Shown: positions 26,740-35,838, numbered from the stretch's first letter. The stretch is 49,634 nt of DNA from Micromonospora orduensis (GCF_006228125.1 NZ_VDFY01000165.1:1-49634), one strand, 5' to 3'. Made by a program: numbers and translations. The notes: a model not told the origin generated them from the sequence alone.

Positions 26740-29700
26740 TCAGTCCTCGATCAGATTGAAAGGATCGTCAATCAGGCAGTCACCGAGTTCGACCAACTCC
26801 TTGACGTCCTTGAACTCACCCCATCGAACCAAGGGTGTATCGACGATGCTCACCAGACTCCGCAGCTGCGAGCCGGGAGTCAGCAGTTCTTGTTTCATTG
26901 CGGCCAACGCCTCCCGGACCCGCTGGGCATACTCGGTCGAATTCGGCGCGGCATCGCCGATGGTGTCCGTGAGGCGCCGATGGACCGCGCGGTGATAGGC
27001 GTCGATGTGCGGGCCCCGATGAACCTCTCCTGGAAGTGTCACAATATTTTCGGAAGCATTTATGCTGAGGTTTGCCTGCTTGAAAATCTCCTTGAACTTC
27101 GGCGTCCACGAACTCTTACGGGTGGCGGTCGCAATATGGTGATCCTCCGTCTTGTGCCGCCTGCTCCGAGATGCCTCCGACTCATTGGCCTGGGCGATCT
27201 GGCGCGGCGTCAGCCCCGACATCAGTTCAGCCATGAATTCGATCTCCGCCGGGCTCGCCTTTGACGGTGGATCGTTGTCGATGCCAGCGAGCCAAGGGTC
27301 CTGCTGCATCATCTCGACGGCCGGCGCAACGAGCATTCCGCCGATTGCCGCGGCCGTCAGCGCGCCACCGATGATTGCTTCGGGTGCCAATGCGCCGACG
27401 ACTGGTGCCGGTGGCTCGGGCCGCACGGGCGCGGCTGGAAGCCTTGGAGGTTCCGGCGGAGTGAATACTCTCGGCGGAGCAGGCGCAGGCGTGGCAGGTG
27501 CCGCATTCGGGCTGGGAATGGGACCCATCGGCCTGGTGATCACAGCTCCGGTCATGGCGGCCGATGCGCTCCCAGCCGACCCCGGGGCGGCTGCGCCAGC
27601 GGTGGCCACCGGTGATGCGGCTGTACCGGCGGGTTCGGAACTCGAATCTCCGGTGAGCCAGAGCAGCATCAGCATCAACGACGAGGTGCCGGTGAGGTCG
27701 GCGCTGGTCACTGGATTTCCGAGCACGTAGCAGTAGAGGTTCGCGCCGTCGATCAGGCCGGAAGGGTCGCACGCGGTCCAGCGGGCGAGCCAGGGGGCGT
27801 AGTAGCGGGCGGTGTGGTATTCCAGGCCGGTGGCTTCGTCGCGTTCCATTCCGGTGAAGCGATAACGCTTGGTGGCGGCCCGGATCGAGCGGTCGACGGC
27901 CTGATAGGACGTCGAGCCGTACGGGTAATACTCCTCGTAGCCGATGATCGCACCGGCCAGATCGAGCTCGAGGCACGCCGAGTCGAGCTGATTGCCGAGC
28001 TGGAACCGCACGAGCAGATCGGTCGTGCCGTCGTCACCGATGGTTCGCCGTTCGGCGAGGGCGATCCGCCGCGTCCCGTCCAGCACCGACAGCGACGTCC
28101 GCTCCAGCGTCACCGCCGACCCGGACCCGTCGTACTCCCGGTAGACCTCGAAGCCGCCAACGTAGATCCGCTCGCACTTGCGGGTGGGCTCCTGACCGGG
28201 CGCCGCCGAGCGCAGCGTCATCCAGCGCACCCGCTGCCCGGCGCCGTCGTAGCCGTACCAGGTCGTCTCCGGCAGGCCGGAGTTCACCACCTGCTGCGCC
28301 GTCGCCTGCAACCGGTCGGCGTGTTCCCATTGCATCAGCGGGAGGTGCGGCATGGACGTCATCGAGCCATGCGCGTCGTATTCGTACAGCTCGGCCGTGC
28401 CGGACCCGACGATCGTCGACGCCAGCCGGTTCCCTGAGCCGTACGCGTAGGTCCGGGTCCACCCTGGATGCGCTCCGCCGGACCCGATGTGCCGGACGCT
28501 GAGCACGTTGCCGGCCTCGTCATAGACGTACGCCTCGGTGTAGCGCCCCATCGCCAGGCCGTCACCGGGCTGGTCTTGGCCGACCGTGCCGCTGTCGTAC
28601 GGGTCCGGTGGCACCGGGCCGCCGGCCTGTCCGAGATGCTCCCGCCCGGCAGCCGAGATGAGTTGATACGTCGCGTCGTAGCTGTAGTCGGCGCTCGGCT
28701 CGACGACCGTGTTCCGGAAGAACAGCGTCTGCTGCGCCGCATCGGCGACCCGCACCACGTTGCCGACCGCGTCGTAGGAGTACACCAGATCCTGCAGGAT
28801 ATCGCCGCCGCGGGCGGTCACCAGCGACACCAGTCGTTGGGAGAGCGGATCGTAGGAGCAGGACGTCACTGCGCCGTTGCCGTACGAGATCTGCTCCCGC
28901 TGGCCCTTGGCGGTGTAGGTGATGCCGGTGACGTACGGCTGCCAGTCCGGTCCGCCGCCGCCCGCGAGTGTCACGTCCACACCGGCGAGCAGCCCGCCGT
29001 CGTCGAGGACCGGCCGCACGAGCGACCCGTCCGGCGCCTTCGTCAGTACCGGCCGGTCCAGCGCGTCATGGGCCGTCGTCGTCGCGAACGACTCACCCTC
29101 CAGCGGCACCTCGCCGGACCAGTCCGGTACCGCCAACGGGTCAATGACCAGCCGCCGCACCACCGTCACCGGGTTACCGGCGAAGTCGTACAACTCGGTG
29201 GTGACGGTCCCGGCGCCGTCGAACACCCGGTGCGGCCGCCCGCGCAGATACGCGGCCTCGGCCGCCGCCCGGTCCAGCGACTCGCCGTACCCGGTCTGCC
29301 CGATGAGAGCTTCGGCCCCGCCGTCGTCGCTGCTCAGGTAGGTCGCGACGGGCCGGAGCAGCGCATCGTACGTCATCCGGTACCGGAAACCGCGGCTGTT
29401 CCACGCGTAGCGCGGGTGCCCGCCGGCATCGCCGAGCATCCACCTCTCACCCTGGTCCTGGCTCGCCGAGTGCAGCACCTGACCAGCCAGATCGTGGTCG
29501 TACGTCATCGCGGTCCGGCCGAGCGCGTCGATCACCTCACGCTGGTCGCCCTGGACGTCAAGGCGCACGAACGTCGCCTGCAGCACGTCGTCCGCCGCGC
29601 CCTGCACCCGGTTGTGCGCCACTGCGAGCACCGTCCGGCCCATCGGGTCCAGATACGCCTGCGCGGGAGTGGCGGCATGAGCAGCGGCCGCCGCGTCCGA

Positions 29701-32481
29701 GACGTGCGAGGCGTACCAGGTCGGCAGCACGTCCGGCTCCGGCAGCCGGGCCAGGTGATCACCCACGTCCGGATCGGTGCGCGGGTCGGCGATCAGCGCG
29801 GTGTCCGCCCCGTCCCACGAATCCAGCCGCCACGGGTCGATGACGACCTTCGCCCAGCTGCGGTCCGGCAGCACCGTCGCCACCGCCCGTCCGACCGGGT
29901 CGTGGCAGAAGATCGGGCTCACCCCGGCCCGTACCGCCGGCTCGAAGAGGTGCGTCGTGGAGAAGAACGGCTCGTACAGCCGGACCGGCAGGCCCTTGTT
30001 GTTCACGACCGTCCAGCCGGACGCCAACCAGCGGCCGCCGGCCGCCGGCGTCTTCGCCTGCAGAGCGCGGCCGAACCCGTCGGAGTACGCCAGCGACTGA
30101 CTGACCCGCGTCGTCGCGCCGGGGTCGAGGTCGGCGTCGTACGACTCGCGGACTAGCGTCGCGGCCATCGGTGCCTGCGGCTGCTCGTCGCCGCTGGTCC
30201 GGGCATAGGCGAACAGGTCATACACGATGCGGCTGCCCGCCCCGCCAAGCAGCGCCGGCGCCGCACCCCGTGGATCAGTCAGGTACGCCGCGACCGTGGA
30301 GTCGTCCAGGTCCGCCTCGGCGCCGTCGAGAGTGCAGCGCCGCGGGTCGCCCGGCCGGCCGCGACGCGCGGCGACCGCGACCTGGCCGAGCGCGTCGAAG
30401 GCCACTTCGGACACCGCGCCGTTCGGGTCGGTGAGCTGCCGCGGTGCCAGCACCCGGTAGTCGTTGACCGCCGCGACGTCATTGCCGAGTGGGTCGATGA
30501 CCTCGACGGACAACAACCGGTACGGGTCGTACCGGACCGTCGTGGTGTTCCCGAACGGGTCGGTGAAGCCGGCCGGCAGGTAGAAGTCGGCGACGGCGCC
30601 GGGGGAGTAGACAGCGACGCCGGCCGGCGCCCACCACTCGGATCCGTCGGACAGGTAGCCGCACTCGCCACCGAGCACCGCCGCCATGTCGGCCGGTAGG
30701 CCGGCCGGCGCGGTCCCGTCTCCGCGGAACACCGAGTCGACCAGCTCCTCGGTGAGGACCAGTTGCTCGGTGCGATACGGCACCGCCAGCGGCCCCGCGG
30801 AGCCCAGCGGCAACGGCCCGGACAGGTCGTCGGCCAGGTAGATCACCCGGGACCGGCGGATCGTCCGCCGCCCCGTCCCGGCCGATCCGGTGCCGGCCGG
30901 CGCGTCGGCCAGCAGGCGCAACTCGTCCGGTCGCAGCAGCACCGGGGAGATGACCACCACCCCGGTCAGTTCCTCGGCGTGCGACTCGACCGGGACCGGC
31001 CCGCGATAGGTGGCGCCGACGTCCGACGCCTCCGCGAACCGGTTCGTCGTCAGCACGACCGCTGGTGCGCGCTGCGCGGCGGTGATCGCGTCGGCCGCCC
31101 AGGACGGCAGCCGCGGGTCGAGGCCGGCGCCCGGATACCGCCGTGGATAGACGATCGACACGCCGCGCAGCACTCCGCCGAACCCGTCGACGTCGAGGAC
31201 GACCTCGTGCCCGACCCGCGGATCGCACCGCCCGGTCACCGAACCGTCCGCAGCCTCGACGTCGTACGTGGTCCGCTCGTAGGACGCCGTGACCGTCTCG
31301 GCCGGACGGCGCAGGCACACCGCGTGCCGCTGCTCACTCCCGGGCGCCGACATCGGCTGCAGCAGCTCGATCGTGTACGACGAGGTCGTCACCGTGTACG
31401 GCCGGTCCTGCTCGGGCGAGCCGTCGAGGGCGTACACCTCCTGCCGCAGTGGAGCGCCGCGCAGCGCCCGGTACGCCTCCCGAAGCTCCTCGGTCGCCGA
31501 GTGCCACGGCAGCCGCGAGCCGTCGGCGAGCAGCACCGTTTCCGGCATCACCGACGGCAACGGCGCTGCGGCGACCTCCTCGGCGTCACCGGGACCAGCG
31601 CCGCCGCCGTCCGGGCCGGGTTCTCGCCAGAACTCCGCGGCGTACCCGGCCTCCAAACCCGGCCCGACGTCCAGGAACGCCCCGGTGTGCGACCAGGTCC
31701 GGGTCAGCACCGGCGGCACGTGCGAGGCCGCGTCGATGTTCGGCGCCGCCAGGTCGAGCGGGGACAGCGCGGAGATTTCCTCGGTGTCCCACTGCTCGGT
31801 CATCCCGAAGCCGCGGAACTCCCGCTCCACGCCGTCGTAGAATCCGTGGTGGTAGGCGAAGCGCCGGGTGAACCGGTTCCCGCTGATCCGGTCGAGCGTC
31901 TCCACCCGCTCGACCACCTGCACCGGGAACGGCAGCCGGGTCAGCCACGGCCGCCCGGCCGCCCGATCGGCGAGGTAGAAGCGGGTCGACGGGGCGTATC
32001 GGATCACGGTCTCCGCGCCGAGGTTGTTGACCATCCGCGCCAGCAGATGCGGTTTGACGCCGCCCATCAGGTCGACGAAGCGCATCGAACGAGCCGATGA
32101 ACCGGGGTCGCCGCTGGACCACACGAGGCAGGCGGTGCCGGAGCCGAGCAGGTCGACGGTGTCGACGCTCTCCATTGCGTCGGCGGGCGGCAGTCCGGGC
32201 AACGTCACGGCAGGGTCGAATCCGTTGCCGGACCGGTTGAAGTGCACCCGGACTCCGTCCGGGGCCAGGTAGATCACGTCGGTGAGACCGGATCCGTCGA
32301 CGTCGGCCAACCGCAGGTTCGCCGGGCGGAATAGCTCCTCGGTGTCGAACCACGGCGCGCCGTCCATGCTGACCTTCGCGCCGAACCGCCCGTACCCCAG
32401 GTTGGGGTGGTAACTCACCTCGCCGTTGCCGATCCGGACCAGATCCGCCAGCCCATCGCCCGACATGTCCGCCAGATGCAC
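26740..32481 (-). CDS. Tc toxin TcB-TcC fusion, distal part: TcB rest, Rhs shell and AHH-like nuclease cargo
   Basis: 1913 codons from a GTG at 32481, but the true protein begins in the upstream frame and enters here after a one-base frameshift near 32571. It opens with FG-GAP-like repeats (HLADMSGDGLADLVRIGNG, RLADVDGSGLTDVIYLAPDG), then the TcdB middle domains (MVNNLGAETVIRYAPSTRFY) and Rhs/YD repeats. The Rhs core ends with the self-cleavage type motif RWTACDPSGLIDGANLYCYV...NPV...DLTG near codon 1575. Beyond it lie ~335 variable residues: a Pro/Ala-rich linker with hydrophobic stretches, then a C-terminal domain with EDHHIATATRKSSWTPKF, NIVTLPGEVHRGPHIDAYHR and AVHRRL. That pattern fits AHH-type HNH-superfamily nucleases. 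Base composition drops to lower GC there, as expected for an exchangeable payload. It ends 69 bases before the TcA start. Confidence 0.85.
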   Translation of the reverse strand: MHLADMSGDGLADLVRIGNGEVSYHPNLGYGRFGAKVSMDGAPWFDTEELFRPANLRLADVDGSGLTDVIYLAPDGVRVHFNRSGNGFDPAVTLPGLPPADAMESVDTVDLLGSGTACLVWSSGDPGSSARSMRFVDLMGGVKPHLLARMVNNLGAETVIRYAPSTRFYLADRAAGRPWLTRLPFPVQVVERVETLDRISGNRFTRRFAYHHGFYDGVEREFRGFGMTEQWDTEEISALSPLDLAAPNIDAASHVPPVLTRTWSHTGAFLDVGPGLEAGYAAEFWREPGPDGGGAGPGDAEEVAAAPLPSVMPETVLLADGSRLPWHSATEELREAYRALRGAPLRQEVYALDGSPEQDRPYTVTTSSYTIELLQPMSAPGSEQRHAVCLRRPAETVTASYERTTYDVEAADGSVTGRCDPRVGHEVVLDVDGFGGVLRGVSIVYPRRYPGAGLDPRLPSWAADAITAAQRAPAVVLTTNRFAEASDVGATYRGPVPVESHAEELTGVVVISPVLLRPDELRLLADAPAGTGSAGTGRRTIRRSRVIYLADDLSGPLPLGSAGPLAVPYRTEQLVLTEELVDSVFRGDGTAPAGLPADMAAVLGGECGYLSDGSEWWAPAGVAVYSPGAVADFYLPAGFTDPFGNTTTVRYDPYRLLSVEVIDPLGNDVAAVNDYRVLAPRQLTDPNGAVSEVAFDALGQVAVAARRGRPGDPRRCTLDGAEADLDDSTVAAYLTDPRGAAPALLGGAGSRIVYDLFAYARTSGDEQPQAPMAATLVRESYDADLDPGATTRVSQSLAYSDGFGRALQAKTPAAGGRWLASGWTVVNNKGLPVRLYEPFFSTTHLFEPAVRAGVSPIFCHDPVGRAVATVLPDRSWAKVVIDPWRLDSWDGADTALIADPRTDPDVGDHLARLPEPDVLPTWYASHVSDAAAAAHAATPAQAYLDPMGRTVLAVAHNRVQGAADDVLQATFVRLDVQGDQREVIDALGRTAMTYDHDLAGQVLHSASQDQGERWMLGDAGGHPRYAWNSRGFRYRMTYDALLRPVATYLSSDDGGAEALIGQTGYGESLDRAAAEAAYLRGRPHRVFDGAGTVTTELYDFAGNPVTVVRRLVIDPLAVPDWSGEVPLEGESFATTTAHDALDRPVLTKAPDGSLVRPVLDDGGLLAGVDVTLAGGGGPDWQPYVTGITYTAKGQREQISYGNGAVTSCSYDPLSQRLVSLVTARGGDILQDLVYSYDAVGNVVRVADAAQQTLFFRNTVVEPSADYSYDATYQLISAAGREHLGQAGGPVPPDPYDSGTVGQDQPGDGLAMGRYTEAYVYDEAGNVLSVRHIGSGGAHPGWTRTYAYGSGNRLASTIVGSGTAELYEYDAHGSMTSMPHLPLMQWEHADRLQATAQQVVNSGLPETTWYGYDGAGQRVRWMTLRSAAPGQEPTRKCERIYVGGFEVYREYDGSGSAVTLERTSLSVLDGTRRIALAERRTIGDDGTTDLLVRFQLGNQLDSACLELDLAGAIIGYEEYYPYGSTSYQAVDRSIRAATKRYRFTGMERDEATGLEYHTARYYAPWLARWTACDPSGLIDGANLYCYVLGNPVTSADLTGTSSLMLMLLWLTGDSSSEPAGTAASPVATAGAAAPGSAGSASAAMTGAVITRPMGPIPSPNAAPATPAPAPPRVFTPPEPPRLPAAPVRPEPPAPVVGALAPEAIIGGALTAAAIGGMLVAPAVEMMQQDPWLAGIDNDPPSKASPAEIEFMAELMSGLTPRQIAQANESEASRSRRHKTEDHHIATATRKSSWTPKFKEIFKQANLSINASENIVTLPGEVHRGPHIDAYHRAVHRRLTDTIGDAAPNSTEYAQRVREALAAMKQELLTPGSQLRSLVSIVDTPLVRWGEFKDVKELVELGDCLIDDPFNLIED

Positions 32482-34319
32482 CGAGTAGCTGGCGTCGGAG
32501 AACAGCAGCCGCGGCCCGTCGTCGCCGTCGGCACCGGTCGACAGGGTGATGCCGGCGCCGAAACCGTCGGCCCCATCGACGGGTACCAGGTCAACGAGTC
32601 ACCCTCGGCTGCCAGCAGGTCGGCGTGGCCGTCCCCGTCGAGGTCGACCAGCCGTACGTCGGGGTCGTCGACGTCAACCGCCGGCAGGGAGGCGAACGGC
32701 TGCCATGGTTCCCAGCCTCCATCAGCCGTACGGGCCAGTCGCCCGGCGGTGGGGCCGGAGAAGGTGACTGCCTCCAGCCGCCCGTCCCCGTCGAGGTCCA
32801 GCAGCCGGGTGCGGGCCGAGCCACCGAGCGCCGGCGACGGCATCCCCGGCACGGTCCGCACGCCGCCCAGTTCGGCGTCGCCTAGGTTCGGCTTGTAATA
32901 CCAGGCGTCCGCTGCGGTCATCAGGATCCCGGCGATGCCCTCGCCGTCGAGATCCACCCAGCTCGCGTCGGCCGTGCCGAGTCCGGCGGGCAGGTTGGCC
33001 AGGCTGTCCGCGTCGATCTCCTGGACCTCGCCGATCAGCCCGGCCGGGGTGTAGGAGAACTCCACCGGCGGCATCGCCCGGACCAGGTACCCGCCGTCGC
33101 CGGTGCGTCGGTAGCCGCGTTGCGTCACGGCAGTGAGCACCTCGCCGACGGCGCCCTGGGGCACATGGGTGAAATCGGTCGAGCGGACCAGGCAGTCCGA
33201 GCCGACGCCCAGCTCGCCGGGAAAGTGGTGGAACGTCAGCACCCGCCGGCACAGGCGGTAGGTGCGGACCTCGAAGCCGGCCCGGTACACCGAAAACGGG
33301 TCGGACCGGACCGGGAGCGGGCCGGTCGCGGCCGGGGTGGGCGCCGCCGGGTCGTGCTCGCCGTAGTCCAGCACGACCTCGAACAGCCAGCCGTCCTCGG
33401 CCGGCACCGGTTCGACCAGCGTGGACACCCGGTTCCCGTACCGGATCCGCTTCAGGTAGCGGTTGGCGGTGCGTAGCTCCTCGGTACGGTGCCGCTCATG
33501 GGCCTGGCCGAGGTCCACGCCCACCCCGCTGTCGGCTAGGTACTCGTAGCTGATCGCGTTGCCGCGCAGGTCCTCGCTGCGACACAACAGCCAGCTGAAG
33601 ACGCGGCGCAGGTCGGCCGGGTCGGTGATCCGCGCCGCAGGGTCCTCGCCGTACCGGTGGGTGACTCCGTCGCGGGCGGTCGACCGCCAGTGCACGTCAC
33701 CGTCGGCGAGCCGGGTCCACCGCTCGATCCGGGCGAACAGTCCTTCTGTACGTGGGCGGAACCGCTCGATCCGGTACCCGGCGGCATGCGGCGGGTCGAC
33801 GTCGATGACCGGCTCCCATCGGCCCGAGCCGGTCGGTGTGAGCGCGGGCACCAGGTCCTCGGCGCCGGAGAGCAGGAATGTGTCGGTGTCGTCGTACCGC
33901 GGGAGCCCCTTGTCGGTCCGCCTGGTGAGCGCCGGCACCGACAGTGACCAGCCCAACCCGAACGGGCCGTTGCCCCGACCCGAGTCGTATCCGAGGGACA
34001 GTGACGGCCCGAACCCGGATCGACCCTGGCTGCTCGCGATCGGAACGGACAGCGAACCGGTGCCGGTGGCCGGGTCGGCGCTGAACGTCTCGCCGATGCC
34101 GCGGATCGCGCCGCCGGCGACCGGCAGGCTAACCGTCGGCGCCTCGAGTCGCGGTGCGGCCGGGGCGAAGGCGGCGCCGATCGTGACGCCCTGTTCGGTT
34201 CCTTCGGTTCCGGTCGCGGCGCCCGGCCGGCCGCCTGGGCCCTGGTGCCGATCCGCGATCGGCTGGCCGGCGCGGATCGACTGCCGACCGCGGCCGCCAA
34301 CGCTGTCTGGGCTGGTCAT
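32415..34319 (-). CDS. Tc toxin TcB-TcC fusion, proximal part: SpvB-like domain (frameshifted)
   Basis: The first gene of the toxin operon. From the ATG at 34319 (GAGGGG upstream) it encodes a ~65-residue low-complexity leader and then the SpvB/65-kDa B protein domain: SLPVAGGAIRGIGETFSADP, TGTGSLSVPIASSQGRSGF, PSLSLGYDSGRGNGPFGLGW, LPRYDDTDTFLLSGAEDLVP. FG-GAP-like Ca-site repeats follow (LLDLDGDGRLEAVTF, VDLDGDGHADLLAAEG). Similarity holds to YPSMG at about codon 582. There a CCCC tract (32571-32574, plus strand) has one base fewer than needed to read GADGFGAGITLSTGADGDDG and join the distal part. The remaining codons to 32415 are out-of-frame. A single base restores a ~2525-residue TcB-TcC. 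Known function: beta-propeller gate plus cocoon that holds the toxic C-terminus. Confidence 0.82.
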   Translation of the reverse strand: MTSPDSVGGRGRQSIRAGQPIADRHQGPGGRPGAATGTEGTEQGVTIGAAFAPAAPRLEAPTVSLPVAGGAIRGIGETFSADPATGTGSLSVPIASSQGRSGFGPSLSLGYDSGRGNGPFGLGWSLSVPALTRRTDKGLPRYDDTDTFLLSGAEDLVPALTPTGSGRWEPVIDVDPPHAAGYRIERFRPRTEGLFARIERWTRLADGDVHWRSTARDGVTHRYGEDPAARITDPADLRRVFSWLLCRSEDLRGNAISYEYLADSGVGVDLGQAHERHRTEELRTANRYLKRIRYGNRVSTLVEPVPAEDGWLFEVVLDYGEHDPAAPTPAATGPLPVRSDPFSVYRAGFEVRTYRLCRRVLTFHHFPGELGVGSDCLVRSTDFTHVPQGAVGEVLTAVTQRGYRRTGDGGYLVRAMPPVEFSYTPAGLIGEVQEIDADSLANLPAGLGTADASWVDLDGEGIAGILMTAADAWYYKPNLGDAELGGVRTVPGMPSPALGGSARTRLLDLDGDGRLEAVTFSGPTAGRLARTADGGWEPWQPFASLPAVDVDDPDVRLVDLDGDGHADLLAAEGDSLTWYPSMGPTVSAPASPCRPVPTATTGRGCCSPTPATRCIWRTCRAMGWRIWSGSATAR

Positions 34320-34338
34320 TCATCCACCCCTCACACGG

Positions 34339-34366
34339 CGTATAGCAGTGATGATGGACCTGCCAA
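34339..34366 (-). promoter_or_regulatory. Probable promoter of the Tc toxin operon
   Basis: On the minus strand TTGGCA (34361-34366), 16 bases, TATACG (34339-34344). The expected start of transcription is about 12 bases before the TcB start codon at 34319. It is the best sigma-70-like match in the upstream region of the three co-directed toxin genes. Confidence 0.45.
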
Positions 34367-34429
34367 GGGGTGGCCGGCCACGCATTTCGACGTCGGGAAA
34401 GCGACATCTCACGCTGAGGTGACCCCCTG

Positions 34430-34947
34430 AGACCAGACACGCTGGACACCCCGCTGCACCTGCTGGTGGAATCCGCCGTCGGACTGGAGTCGGCGCAACC
34501 GATTGCCGCCACGTATTCGGTGATGGCCCTGCTCGGCCTCGGCGAGTCCGACCTCCGCTCCGATGTGGGCGTCGCCGACGACGGCCTGTTCTGGGCGCGC
34601 GGCCGGATCGTGGTCGCGGCCCGCGCGGCCGCCCTGCAGCCGCCGGCCATGTCGGTGTACACCGACGTGACCGACCGGGACGCTCTGGCGACCTCGTGTG
34701 CCACCGGCCGCCGGCTCGGCTTACTGGGTCGGGCCGCCATCCACCCCCCGCCAGTTCCCGGTGATCGTGGACGCGTTCCGCGCGGCCGACCGGGAGGCGG
34801 GCCGGGCCCGCAGCTGCTTGCCGCGGTCGCCGTCGCGCAGGCCCGCAGCTCCGGCAAGTGGTGCTGCCGGACGTGCGGTTCACCGATCGGGCGATGGTCG
34901 CCGCCGCCCGCCGGGTCGTCGACCTCACCGCCCGTTACGCCGCCTGA
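34430..34947 (+). pseudogene. CitE-like (HpcH/HpaI aldolase family) fragment
   Basis: The plus strand reads DTPLHLLVESAVGLESAQPI, AMLLGLGESDLRSDVGVADD-like, ARGRIVVAARAAALQPPAMS, VYTDVTD and GRRLGLLGRAAIHP. It then shifts frame near 34745 to PRQFPVIVDAFRAADREAGRAR and shifts again near 34820-34860 to VLPDVRFTDRAMVAAARRVV and a stop at 34947. This is the C-terminal half of a citrate lyase beta-subunit/malyl-CoA lyase-type protein (VESAxGL...LxxGxxDL...GRxAIHPxQ). The N-terminal half is missing and at least two frameshifts are present. It lies inside the right end of the island and is a decayed passenger or former host gene. Confidence 0.7.
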
Positions 34948-35181
34948 GCTCCGACACAATCGCCTCACCCGATCGTCGCCGGGAAGATCGTCGACGAGGT
35001 CGTTGGGGCGGTGCCGTTCCGCACCGCCCCGCCGTGATATCTCACACGCATCTCACGGACGGTCCGGAAGGGCCCGGCAGTGCCTGGCGTGCCTCGGACC
35101 GCCGCTGGCCATTGACCTGTGTTTCCGGCACGAGGCAGTGTCGTTCGATACCCGCCGGTAGACCTGCTAGTTCCTGGGGGT

Positions 35182-35216
35182 CAAGGGGTCGTCGGTTCGA
35201 ATCCGGCCGTCCCGAC
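35182..35216 (+). repeat. Attachment site, right copy (tRNA 3' segment)
   Basis: Identical over 35 bases to 14767-14801. Here tRNA-like sequence begins earlier (ctgggggtcaag from 35174), which fits a tRNA anticodon loop with GGG anticodon and therefore tRNA-Pro(GGG). The 5' half of the tRNA is absent, so this is the distal att site of the island and not a gene. Confidence 0.85.
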
Positions 35217-35223
35217 CGATTGA

Positions 35224-35249
35224 CCTGGGGAGATGAAGATCTTCTCAGG
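35224..35249. terminator. Hairpin after the right attachment site
   Basis: An 11-bp stem (35224-35234 with 35239-35249) closed by a gaag loop, fully paired if two G-U pairs are allowed. It follows the att core at the same place as the hairpin after the left copy, as expected for a tRNA terminator duplicated or replaced with the att region. Confidence 0.5.
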
Positions 35250-35608
35250 TAACGGCGGTAACATCCGGTAACGGATGATCTTTGTGGGCGGTAACCGCGT
35301 GGATGGTTGGCCATTGACGCGCCCGCTGCACAACGCTCTGACCTGCCGCTTCATCTGCGTACTGGATGGAGCGGCAGTTTTGCTCTTGATTCCGCGTCAA
35401 GCGCCAAGGGGCCAGGCATGGCCTGCTGACACCGGAGGGTTCGGTGGCCGTATAGGACACGACCCTGCCGTAGTGCGCGTGGTCGAGGTGATGTCCAGCT
35501 GTTGGTCTGGGATGACGCCTCGCCGCGACGGGCCGACGAGTCCAGTGTGGCGTGCCGCCGCAGGCAACTTCCCCAGCTGTCCGATCAAGGTGCCGGACGG
35601 CAGCTCGG
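35250..35608. other. Gene-free junction between the island and the eCIS flank
   Basis: About 360 bases with overlapping open frames on both strands but no ribosome site, recognised motif or consistent coding pattern. It is AT-richer at its left end (tcttctcaggtaacgg). It is probably a remnant of earlier integration events at the same tRNA-derived site. Confidence 0.4.
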
Positions 35609-35838
35609 TCAGCCGGCGCCGCGCGTCTGGCCGGGTGCAGGTTGCTGATCGAAGGCGGGCAGGTGCCGCTCCCGTGCCGCGGTGAGGTGGGCGCGCATCG
35701 CGGCGGTGGCGGCGGCGGGCTCGCCGGCGACGATGGCCGCGGCGACGCGCTGGTGCTCGGCATGGGTCTGTGCGGCGGTGGCTGCCGGGAAGTAGAGCCG
35801 GTGCAGGTGCAGGTGTGAGTGCAGCCGGGTGATCGATT
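35609..35838 (-). pseudogene. GntR/FadR-type regulator, C-terminal fragment
   Basis: The minus strand reads LHLHRLYFPAATAAQTHAEH, QRVAAAIVAGEPAAATAAMR then AHLTAARERHLPAFDQQ and a stop at 35609. The pattern (AExHxxxxxAIxAGxxxxAxxAMxxHL) is the end of the FCD ligand-binding domain of FadR-type GntR regulators. The winged-helix domain and most of the FCD domain are missing, and a stop codon lies upstream in frame. It is an inactive remnant between the island and the eCIS operon. Confidence 0.6.

Larger units (their letters stand above)
14767..35216 (+). mobile_element. Integrative element carrying a Tc toxin complex
   Basis: About 20.4 kb bounded by identical 35-bp direct repeats derived from a tRNA 3' end, with a tyrosine integrase oriented toward the left repeat. 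It carries a truncated resolvase, the three Tc toxin genes and a decayed CitE-like fragment. No conjugation or replication genes are seen, so it would be an island needing help for transfer. Both flanking repeats are tRNA 3' fragments only, which points to tandem integration behind another element whose intact tRNA lies further left. Confidence 0.8.

Noticed and set aside
26740..34319. CRISPR-like or tandem DNA repeat array suggested by recurrent motifs in the TcB-TcC gene
   Set aside because: The recurrences are Rhs/YD and FG-GAP protein repeats with diverged codons, not DNA-level repeats with spacers. No CRISPR array or cas gene was seen in the window.
35140..35216. Complete tRNA-Pro gene at the right attachment site
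   Set aside because: The T-arm and acceptor 3' strand are present and the anticodon loop can be guessed, but no matching 5' acceptor strand or D-arm exists upstream. It is an att fragment only. The same applies at 14727-14801.
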